Positions 11,609-20,100 of a stretch of 64,000 nt of DNA are shown here, in pieces. The DNA is from Romanomermis culicivorax (lineage: Eukaryota > Nematoda > Enoplea > Mermithida > Mermithidae): the NCBI GenBank assembly GCA_963922205.1, contig CAWUHX010000030.1, positions 248,001 through 312,000 of the forward strand. The letters are read 5' to 3'. Both the position numbers and the translations under genes were made by a program. How positions within the stretch are numbered: the stretch's first letter is position 1; the number at the start of each line of letters is the position of its first letter. Below the pieces are notes generated by a model. That model was not told the DNA's origin. It was given only the letters and a program-made list of their open reading frames with translations, and searched no databases.

Positions 11609-13108
11609 TTAGATTGTAGGCCGCTTACTATCATTTACATCAGGTGATAAAACTTCTGGGCCTCTTTTAACTTGCCCATTCAAAAAACGAGTTGACGGCT
11701 CTGCTTCTTTTTGAAAATCAACATTCGATCGCATCTCGTCCCGTAACTTCATCAAAATTTTGCCGAAATTATTTGCTCCCCAATTATTGCAGTTGTTAAT
11801 ACGAGGGTCGTCCATTCGTATACCGATACCCCAATATGGATCAAACGGGTTTGTTTCGACTAATTCGTAATCGAGCGTATTAAATAAGGCACGACGTAAA
11901 TGCTTCGACTGGGAATATTTATACCAATTTGCCTCGTACAATGTCCTAGAAGCAAATTCGGCCCAAGGTGTTGTCGGGTTGCTCCAATCGAATTGTTCGC
12001 CAAGTCGCTTCGCTATGGCTGCGTTATCACAATTTATAATTTGATTTTCTTTCTCAGGAAGATTCATTGCGCTGGCTTTTTGAGCAAATAGATAATGTTC
12101 GGTACTCTTATAAGTTTGACCATGGACGGTAAATTTACACGGGAAATGGTTCGACAAAATACATTTGTAGGTATAGAATGGTATGTAGTCCCATTTTTTT
12201 TTCGACATCAATGTGAAATTAAATAGATCGGGGTAATTATTCATCGACGTGTTTTGTTTTTCTTCGACATTAATTTTTGAAATTGGTAAATCGGAGTTTA
12301 CACTTGCTATTGATGAACTTTCTGAAGTTGTTGGATTACGTACTTGTGTTGTCGCGGTAACAGATGCGTAGGATTTGATGTTTGTCGGTGGTTTAGGAAG
12401 ATTTTCGTAAGTAACGCTGCAATCTTTCCGCATGTGGCCCGGCTGCATACATTTTCGGCAATAAGTCTCCATGCCATAAAACCAGAGTTGTAATTTAATA
12501 GGTTTAATCATCGGTTGAACGTGGAACCAAACAACACCAGGGATTTTAATTTCTGGTGTAATCTCGATTTTAATAGCGCGAACATTTGAATGGATCAATT
12601 TGCAGTCTTTGATTGGCAAAAATTTTGTATTATTATCTTCTGCAATTTTAAGGCCAGGAAATTTAATAGTTAGCCAATTTTCTACTTCAGAATGTTTAAC
12701 GTATTCGGGTATGGTATTACCATATAAATGTCCTAAGTTTAGAATTTTTGTAATTCGAGATGGACGTGGCTTGATTACTTCTACTTTCAAGTTGAATATA
12801 TTATATTTCATCATTACGGCTTGATCACGCTTTTCTCGTGTCTCGAAATGGAGTTTTAACGTATTGTTATTTAGCATGGATATATTACTGGGCAAAATAT
12901 CATTAGCATTTTTCGTTTCGAGTTCGACGCAAATATTAATTAATGTCTTTTTCTTAAAAATTTCATTATTCAAAGATATAAAACCAATTTTACCGCTTTC
13001 AGACTCGTATATTTCTCGCGGGGTCGGCGTATTATTATCCACCGGACCAATTTCGTCTAAACGCATTGGGGCTTGATCCCCATCTTCTTCATCGCTGTTG
13101 TCCGCCAT
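11609..13108 (-). CDS. LINE ORF1: zinc knuckle plus NADAR (YbiA-like) domain
   Basis: This ORF encodes 499 aa, intact. Residues 30-200 resemble the RNA-binding front of Tx1-type ORF1 proteins. A CCHC knuckle (CRKCMQPGHMRKDC) lies at about 216-230, followed by a Ser/Thr-rich linker. From about 300 to 458 lies a complete NADAR domain: LSNHFPCKF, then YKSTEHYLFAQKA with the family's conserved glutamate, the W/R/A/K helix region, then VETNPFDPYWGIGI and NWGANNFGKILMKLR. NADAR proteins are known to remove ADP-ribose from guanine or process related metabolites. A C-terminal basic tail follows. The fusion lies in one frame without introns. What the domain does for the element is not known to me. Confidence 0.93.
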   Translation of the reverse strand: MADNSDEEDGDQAPMRLDEIGPVDNNTPTPREIYESESGKIGFISLNNEIFKKKTLINICVELETKNANDILPSNISMLNNNTLKLHFETREKRDQAVMMKYNIFNLKVEVIKPRPSRITKILNLGHLYGNTIPEYVKHSEVENWLTIKFPGLKIAEDNNTKFLPIKDCKLIHSNVRAIKIEITPEIKIPGVVWFHVQPMIKPIKLQLWFYGMETYCRKCMQPGHMRKDCSVTYENLPKPPTNIKSYASVTATTQVRNPTTSESSSIASVNSDLPISKINVEEKQNTSMNNYPDLFNFTLMSKKKWDYIPFYTYKCILSNHFPCKFTVHGQTYKSTEHYLFAQKASAMNLPEKENQIINCDNAAIAKRLGEQFDWSNPTTPWAEFASRTLYEANWYKYSQSKHLRRALFNTLDYELVETNPFDPYWGIGIRMDDPRINNCNNWGANNFGKILMKLRDEMRSNVDFQKEAEPSTRFLNGQVKRGPEVLSPDVNDSKRPTI

Positions 13109-13164
13109 TTAACATAAATCCAAAAAATAAGTCATTGAAGAAATATGAACGTTCGATTCGATGT

Positions 13165-13400
13165 TTATTTTTCAAATCGATGTAAATCAAAGTTGATGCC
13201 ACAAGTAGCTGTGGGTCCTTGTGGCAATAATTTTTCAAATCGATGTAAATCAAAGTTGATGCCACAAGTAGCTGTAGATTCTTGTGGCAAATAAATAACT
13301 TGATCAGCAAATAAGTTAAAATCGGAGAAATTCAAAGTTGATGCCACCAGTGGCTGTTGATCCTCGTGGCAAATAAGTAACTTGATCAGCAAATAAATTA
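13165..13400 (-). repeat. Three tandem repeats in the LINE 5' UTR
   Basis: Three diverged units lie at about 13165-13229, 13230-13310 and 13317-13400. Each contains the block TCAAAGTTGATGCCAC, a short arm of the form GTAGCTGT or GTGGCTGT, and CTTGTGGCAA or CTCGTGGCAA. The second and third also share CTTGATCAGCAAATAA. Tandem 5' UTR monomers act as promoters in some L1 elements; here that role is inferred. Confidence 0.8.
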
Positions 13401-13413
13401 ACGTTTTTCCGAT

Positions 13414-13435
13414 CTTAATATTTTAGGGTAAAAAC
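13414..13435 (-). other. 22-nt leader-like 5' end of the LINE, shared with NDC1 retrocopy
   Basis: On the minus strand this begins GTTTTTACCC and ends ATATTAAG, and it directly abuts the 8-bp target duplication. It is therefore the true 5' end of the transposed RNA. The same 22 nt occur at 16696-16717 at the start of the NDC1 retrocopy, followed there by unrelated sequence. The match stops exactly after 22 nt in both directions. Confidence 0.75.
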
Positions 13436-13443
13436 CAACCTAT
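13436..13443. repeat. Target-site duplication, right of LINE
   Basis: CAACCTAT matches 7529-7536 perfectly and marks the LINE 5' boundary. Confidence 0.85.
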
Positions 13444-13678
13444 ACAGCATCCACAGCAACCTATACAGCATCCACAGGGTGCTAGGCGAGCTCATGGAGG
13501 ATGGGGAAGGGGTGCCCAACCAGGCCAGTTTCATTTTAACAATCCAAACAGGGGTAGAGCTGGTTATGTTGGTGGCTGAGGTATATACTGAGGACAACAC
13601 TCTCATGGTGCATTCTGAGGTCACAGAGGTCATCAACAAGGCCAGCAGCAAGGCCACTGGCAACAACAATAATTTTTA
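13444..13678 (+). pseudogene. Gag-like ORF, 3' part after the LINE
   Basis: This continues the Q/P-rich reading interrupted at 7528 (CAG CAT CCA CAG codons), then turns glycine/arginine-rich (HGGWGRGAQPG, NPNRGRAGYVGG) and ends Q/H-rich. Several in-frame stops are present. An RG/Q-rich tail suggests a nucleic-acid-binding Gag C-terminus. The split is explained by the LINE and its 8-bp target duplication. Confidence 0.5.
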
Positions 13679-14966
13679 GCTACAAAGATTTCGGTCCAAA
13701 ATCCTCCATTCTTGATTCACATTTCATTTATTCAAAAAATATAAAAACATAATAAAATCACAAAAATCCAAAAACATTATAAAATACAAAAATACAAAAA
13801 TATCATTTGAACTTTTGGTTGTGTTGTTGCTCAAAAATCTCGTCTTGGCCAAGCTCATCGCTTGAGTCCACTTTTTGGTTCAAATTTTTCACTTATTTTT
13901 TGGTCATATTATGTGCCTCGTATTTTGTGCCTTTCATTGTTATCTTTTTTTTCTTGTCAGTATTTTGCCCTGTGTGTTGTATATTTTATTTTCTTGTCAT
14001 TTTGTGCCTCCTATTTTAAAAATTTTTGCTCAATATTTTTCACCCATACTAGTTTTGTAAATACTGGTCTGCCATTTAGTATTTTAATTTTTTCATATGA
14101 AAATACGTTGGCAAACCAAAAGAGTTAGAAGCGGATGACAGTAGCTGATTACTGCAGGGATTGGGAAGCTGCTACCAAAGACAATCCACATCACTCAATG
14201 GGATGAAATGATTGATTGTGGAGGAAGGTAGCTAGGAGCCTCAAGGCATGCTGGCCGAGCCAGGGAAAGTCAAGCCCGCGCAGAGTTGTCGATCAATCAG
14301 ATGCTGCATCAATGATTGATCATGCCGCAGCATCTCACTGGACAGACCTGGGTAACCTTGTAAAAGACTTGATGTCGGAGGTTGTCATGAAACCGTACAC
14401 CCTTTGGGGTCAGGTCATGACGATTATGACCCATACTCTCTTCGGGGTTGGATCATAATCTTTTTATGGAGTTGAGATCCAGTAGTAGGTCACACTGTAA
14501 AAGGTGAAAGTCCTGCTCACTGTTTCCTTCTTCACCTCCCCTTGGTCAGTTTCAAGGCTGGAGGGATGTTGGGGAAGTACTTACGGCAGCAGTAATCCCA
14601 CATCTATGCAAAATTGGAGAACCCACAAAGTCACAATTCAACCAAGAAAAGGAATGTTTATCATTCTGAAAATTGTTTGGGTTGTGGGTGAGTCACATCC
14701 ATGTACTTTTATTTTTATACTGTTTTGCCCAATAAACTGGAATGCTGACAGCCCAGGACAAGTTGAATAATATTTTCATTTTATTACCATTATTATTTTA
14801 TTATTACTTACTCCCACATTAAGCGGAGGCAGGAGCCTATTTACATGGGATCATTACCAAGGAGAGTCACCAGCTTGCCTGGACATCGGTGTAGTGAGTT
14901 CTTTATATTTGTGTAAACCTTTAGGAAGCATCTGGGGAGAGCCTGATTGCTTTCTGATTGCAAGAG
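13679..14966. other. Noncoding retroelement-like stretch, no gene seen
   Basis: This follows the gag-like C-terminus and runs up to the poly(A) end of the NDC1 retrocopy. Only short ORFs without recognisable motifs occur, and I could not match it to the flank at 4064-5745. It may be the remaining untranslated part of the host retroelement. Confidence 0.3.
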
Positions 14967-14992
14967 TTTTTTTTGAACATTCGAACTTTATT
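14967..14992 (-). terminator. Poly(A) signal and A-tail of the NDC1 retrocopy
   Basis: AATAAA (14987-14992, minus) is followed by 12 nt and then eight A residues (14967-14974). This marks reverse transcription of a polyadenylated mRNA. No convincing target duplication flanks the copy: the left flank ends in AAGAG and the right begins AGTTAC. Confidence 0.8.
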
Positions 14993-16695
14993 ACGACTGG
15001 AATCATTTTCATATATTTACCTAACTATTTCAGAAACCCGCAAACAGACAGTCCCAACTGAATGCACAAGTAAAAAATACAATCCTTTTCGTCAAAAACT
15101 TCGCATTAATGTTTTATGCTCGTCTTTCAGATCGACATTCCATAAATTTTCGCCGTAAGTAGACTTTATACACTGCAAACTTTTGATCAACTCGGTTTTT
15201 AACATCACACGACTAGTGTCAATTAAACGTCGTTTTGAAGTTTCAATACATTGTGTCGTCGATAATCGCCCGAATTTCTCCAATTGCAGGTAAGAGTCAC
15301 AAAAGAGTCCCAGAACGTTTGGTAAGTCAATTTGGACAACGCCTAAACGATCCTCGGTATAGGCGACGCATAAAATGTTACCTAAACCTTCAATAATTCA
15401 TTTAAGCAATTGAACATGATGGAACACGTTTGTTTCGGCCAGAATCTTCTCTAAATCTTGTAACGAACTCTTTTTGGAATCGACTTTACGTAGAATGTCC
15501 ATCTTCGTTGATTCCGTTAAATCTTTGAGACTGAAGGCTGCTTCCCAACGCAAGGCTAATTTGGAATTCACATCCGACAACGTGTTAAGAAAATTTTCTA
15601 TCAATCTTGAACATTCGTTTCTCAAAGCATTCCACGGTCTAGGATGGCCACCGGGACAACTAACTAAAAATACTTGATGTGCTCGAACTTTGTCAATATG
15701 TGTCAGTTGACTGAAGTCCCAAAAAGCTAAATATTGGATCAATTCAATATCATCACAGGCCATGGCGTCCGAAATACTTGGTACAAATAATTCATCGTCC
15801 AAAGCAGTGATTTTATGAACATCCGGCGACGGAATCTCAAACTTATAAGGTTGACACAACCATATATTGAAGGCACACTCCATGAATTTTCGACGGAAAA
15901 TGGTCAATACAAAACATACTAAGGTCAGCCAGGTGATGGAAATTGCATTCGAAATGCTGAAGGGGCTAATTTATAAATTTCCAACTGTATCGGGTAGAAA
16001 ACTCTTCACGGAAGCATCCACGAGATAATGACCAAAAATAAAGTAACTGAAAAGAACTGCGACAAATGCCTTCCAACCGCTCCGAAACAAATAAAGAAAA
16101 ATGCGCTCCGAATTTTCCGTGATAAGATGAAATTTGGGCTTATAATCCGGAAAGTTCAAAATGAAGGCGCCCGAATAGAAATACTGGGAGATGAGTAAAT
16201 ACTTAAGACAGCTATAAAATAATAAGAGACGTATTTTGCGTCCAACGACAAGCTATAACTCAAGTTTGCCAATATAGAAAGCAAAAATATCAAATCGGCT
16301 ACTAAATTGGTCAAAAAATACAGCAAAATCCACGACCCATCTGTCTTCAATTGGAATTTTCACGAGGAACATGAAAAATTCTTCAAACGTGTAAAAACCA
16401 CGGGGAAACAGGTGGTCGATAAAATCACGACCAAGAAAGCATTTAGTGGATCAAAATGTGTTGAAAACACATTTTCTATGAATGTAATCGGATGAAAAAA
16501 CGTCAGCTCTAATAATATAGAACATAAGAATGACGTCGAAATGAAGATAACGCATGATACAACGACTGACTACAAAGTTCGAAAAAGCAAGATCTCTTTG
16601 TGATAGAAATTATCCATAAGTTTGCATATTTGTATCGCCGAACATGAGTCATCTTTGAATGTCATAATAATGTTGATTTTTTTAATTGCGGCTAC

Positions 16696-16717
16696 CTTAA
16701 TATTTTAGGGTAAAAAC
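16696..16717 (-). other. 22-nt leader at the start of the NDC1 retrocopy
   Basis: This is identical over 22 nt to the LINE 5' end at 13414-13435. It is followed on the minus strand by GTAGCCGCAATT and the NDC1 5' UTR, with the first in-frame ATG about 28 nt downstream. It is preceded by RFC1 3' flanking DNA. It behaves as a spliced leader joined to two unrelated RNAs. Confidence 0.75.
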
Positions 16718-16758
16718 AGTTACAGTTTCCAGTTACTAATTAGTGACTGAAGGTTGTG

Positions 16759-16764
16759 TTTATT
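16759..16764 (-). terminator. RFC1 polyadenylation signal
   Basis: AATAAA on the minus strand lies 38 bp after the RFC1 stop codon and about 42 bp before the NDC1 retrocopy begins. The retrocopy therefore sits at or just beyond the RFC1 cleavage site. Confidence 0.7.
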
Positions 16765-16801
16765 TCTGCTTAAGAACTGTTGCACTGTGTTTAGTTGATT
16801 G

Positions 16802-17144
16802 CTAATAGGAAGCTCCTTTGAGTGACCTACAGTAGTCAGTTGGATACAAGCCGATAGTGTCTTGAGTTATATTGCTGATGTCTTCTGACCTAAGCAGAGA
16901 AGTAAACATAACACCATGATTAGTTTTTACCTTAGTTGAAACTTTGCTAAATGAATCTTTAGTGTCCGGATACTGCGTCAATTCCAGAATATCATCCATA
17001 TCCTCTTTGGTCAAATCGTAATACTGCAAAACGTTGAAAGACGTTCGAGGACCATCTTTTTCAGACTTAAGCAATGGTTTGAGCAATTTTTCACGAAAAA
17101 CAGGGGCATAATCTAGGTTGAAACTTTTCGTGTTGCACGAGATC
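16802..17144 (-). CDS. RFC1: RFC1 exon 14 and stop
   Basis: A 343-bp exon with NLDYAPVFREKLLKPL, YYDLTKEDMDDILELTQYP and DSFSKVSTKVK, matching the C-terminal YYLMKEDFENIMEI region. It stops at TAG (16802). The long acidic/basic tail of vertebrate RFC1 is shortened. Confidence 0.93.
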
Positions 17145-20100
17145 CTAAAGTCAGAACGAAAGTAATTTTTCCAAACGGACAGCTAATAAGTACAACATTA
17201 CTTCAGACATGTGTGCATTTGAATTTGTCCCAACATGCGGCTAAACTTATTTTGCTTCGAATTTTTACCGAACCACTGTGGAAACTGGGCAGCGCCTTTC
17301 AAATAACCTTTCACTTTTTCAGCTGGGGCAACAACACTGAAAATAGCCTAAAAGCAAAACAATTAGCTCGATATTTTCATTTTTAAAACAAAAAAACAAA
17401 ATGACGAGAAGCAGTATTTTTCTTTGTACGACAAAAATATCTTCAGCTCCGTATGAAGACTTTTTCGGAATTGTCTGGTCGGAAAACGCTTTTTCGGGCT
17501 TCAAGTCCCTCTTACAAGGGGTTTGTTCAGAAAACATGCAAAATTCTTGATTTTTAAAGTGTACAGAGAAATTGTCTCCGTAACACTCATATAAAAATTT
17601 TTGGTCGAATTTTGTACAAGTTAAAAGACTCGTATGAAAAAAAACACCGGCAAGAAGTGTATTTCATTCTAATAATAAACAACAATGAATTACTTGATCA
17701 TTCAACAATGACCAATTTCCATCAGTCCGAATTTGTTTTTCAATGATATCGCCGATCGCAAGATAAGAAGCTGCCGAAGATATTGCATCGAGCTTTTTGT
17801 TAACTTTTCTAGGAAAAGTTATAATTGTGAAGTGTACATGTTCGTTTTGGTTAAGCACTTAATCTGCACAGGAATGGTGAGTGCTCTTCAGTTTAGACAC
17901 TAGTGAAATCACTGAAAGTTTTAGATTTCTCATATGACACGCAAAGATTCATCATAAGAGCACAGCACACTACGACCTTCTAACGGCTGAGGTGAGTGAA
18001 GCAAATTTTAGAAAACGACCTTTTTCTAGAATGTGAGATAGTCTAATAAATGTTGAAGAAACATCAAGATTGGCCAAGAAATCTACGTAGAATATTTCAT
18101 AAGCAAAAAACGAACACTAGATATGAATCCAACTGGCATACATACGTGTAATTGGGGGGGGGAAGTGCTATAGGAACCCCCCCCCCCCCAGAAATCGTTG
18201 GCCATATGGCTAGCCAGAGGTCTCCAAGGTCAGATTTTTCAGGTAGGGGTAAAGTTGAAAATTTGCGGCGGTAGTGTAGCTATAAATTTCCACTAAACAC
18301 GTCATTTTATATCAAAATTAGGCAACTAGTGATCAATTTTGAGGACTTTGGGCAGAGGTAATACCCCTACATGCACAGCATAGAGATTCTGCTGGGGGTC
18401 AGCCAGGACAGGGGTTGGGATACAAAAAAATTTTTTCGTTCTTGATAACGAAAAAAAGGTCTCAGAAAGTCTTCTAACATCCAAGCAGCCTATATTCAAC
18501 CTATATTAGTCAGATGAGTGAAATTATTTGCTAACACAGCACTTTTTAAAGTTTTCATGCTACCTTCTTGGAATCAAGTATGATTTGTTTAGAAAAATTG
18601 TCAAACTACAGCATCATTTCCATTTTCATGACGACTTTCTCTACTCTCTTGCTCATTTTCCTTCGTCATCTTCCCAACCATTGTTCGGGAACTCAAATCT
18701 GCTGGGGGTCAGCAAGAATCTGCTGGGGGTCAAACCCCCCCCCCCACGTGCATGTATGGTAATACCCCCTCATACCCTTCTCCATGGGGTAGTCTGTGGC
18801 TAGCCATTGGGCTATCTCCCCAAGATTTTTCAATCCTATGATCATACATGCACAGCATAGAAATTCTACTGGTTGTCGGCCAGGACAGGGGGTGGAATCA
18901 TACATGTAATTGGGGGGAAGTGCTATGGGAACCTCCCCTCCAGAAATCATCAACCATATGGCTAGCCATTGGGCGAACGCCTCCCCAGGATTTTCCAATC
19001 CTATGGCTAGCCATATGGTAGCCGTAGGAAACCCCATACTTTTGGTCGGAAAAATACCGAATCATGTCACTTTTTCAACAAAAATGGTCAAAAATGTGAA
19101 TTTGCTGCGCGCTTCGCGTCATGAATACATTTTTTCGGTCTTTTAGAAGAAATTACTATTTTTTTACTATTTTTCAGACTTTTTTCGCGAAAAATTCGAT
19201 TTTTTTCCTTGAGAGATCCCTCCCTCAAAAATTTGAGAATTACTGACCCCCGGCCGAAAAAAAGTCGTCCGACCCCCAAGACCTCGGGGCTCCGTTACAT
19301 GTATGGGTGGAATACAATTTTTTTCGTTCTTAATAACGAAAAAAGATCTTAGATAGGTCTTCTAACATCCAAGCAGCATGTTCTTCATTTTATATTAGTC
19401 AGATATGTGAAACTATTTGCCTAGACTGCACTTTTTAAAGTTTTAATGTTACTTTTTTGGACTTCAAGTATGCTTTGTTTAGAAAAATTGTTAGGCTACA
19501 GTATCTTCCTTCATCATCTTTTCGATCATTGCTGAGACAGTCAAATCTGCTGGGGGTGAAACCCCCCGCCCATGTGCATGTATATGCCTATGGCCAGCCC
19601 TATGGTAGTCATAGGAACCCCGAGTGCGGATTTAGGGGGGGCGGCCTACCCCCGAACTTTCGAAATACGATTTTTTCTGTATACCTATTGGCAATTTTGA
19701 GAAATTTTTGAATTTTGTTTTTGGAAAAATACTTAATTTTGAGCACCGCCCCCTGAAAAAAATTTCTGGATCCGCCAATGAGGAACCCCCATATTTTTGG
19801 TTGGAAAAATACTGAAAATGTCAATTTTTTGATGAAAAATGTCAATTTTCAGAATTTTTTCGCTCCACGCCATATATAAATTTTTTACAGCTTTTTTAGA
19901 GAAAAATGAGTATTTTTTCAACCATTTTTCAGACCTTTTTGGTGAAAAAATCAATTTTTTTCAGAATTCCCTTCCCCTAAAATTTTGAGAACCAGTGATC
20001 CCCACCCCAGACCTCAGAGTCCCGTTACATGTATGCCAACTGGTACATCTAAAATTGAAAATCATTGCCAAAGTTTCAATTTTCATCAAAATACAGGACG

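Larger units (their letters stand above)
7537..13435 (-). mobile_element. Full-length Tx1/L1-like LINE with NADAR-bearing ORF1
   Basis: This is a 5.9 kb non-LTR retrotransposon on the minus strand. Reading 5' to 3' it has a 22-nt leader-like start (13414-13435), a 5' UTR with three tandem repeats, ORF1 (499 aa), a 92-bp spacer, ORF2 (1176 aa, endonuclease plus reverse transcriptase), a 3' UTR of about 430 bp, and a poly(A) tail (about 21 T on the plus strand). It is flanked by the 8-bp duplication CAACCTAT. Both ORFs are open end to end, so the insertion is probably young. The APE-type endonuclease, CCHC ORF1, C-terminal CxxC-H-C motif and poly(A) tail point to the L1/Tx1 side of the LINE tree. 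Confidence 0.93.
14967..16717 (-). pseudogene. NDC1: Processed retropseudogene of nucleoporin NDC1
   Basis: The minus strand holds an intronless copy of NDC1, the transmembrane ring nucleoporin that anchors pore complexes. Recognisable blocks in order: a first membrane segment followed by ELTFFHPI; a segment with KTDGSWILLYFL; PDTVGNL; FNIWLCQPYKFEIPSPD; the family signature PGGHPRPWNALRNEC near 15640; and a C-terminal YTEDRLGVVQIDLPNVL followed by CIETSKRRLIDTSR. In-frame stops occur at 16570 (TAG), about 16365 (TGA), 15971 (TAA) and 15398 (TGA replacing the conserved Trp before EGL), and a frameshift lies near 16200. It starts with the 22-nt leader, ends MRSF-stop at 15092, and has AATAAA and an 8-nt A tail. 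It is dead. Confidence 0.92.
18137..20036. mobile_element. Outer hAT-like MITE (family 1) hosting nested insertions
   Basis: Ends are CATACATACGTGTAA and TTACATGTATG. A perfect 8-bp duplication CCAACTGG lies at 18129-18136 and 20037-20044. Without insertions it would be about 400 bp, like its relatives at 18899, 32261 and 40947. It lies in RFC1 intron 11. Eight-bp duplications are typical of hAT elements. Confidence 0.85.

Noticed and set aside
13414..13435. Telomere-like TTAGGG in the 22-mer
   Set aside because: Only one TTAGGG per copy and no tandem array.
15398..15400. TGA in NDC1 as recoded Trp or Sec
   Set aside because: It replaces a conserved Trp, but the copy has other stops (TAG, TAA) and a frameshift, so it is plain decay.
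14967..17144. RFC1-NDC1 operon with a leader acceptor between
   Set aside because: The leader itself is in the DNA, NDC1 has no introns, carries several stops and ends in an A tail, so it is a retrocopy.
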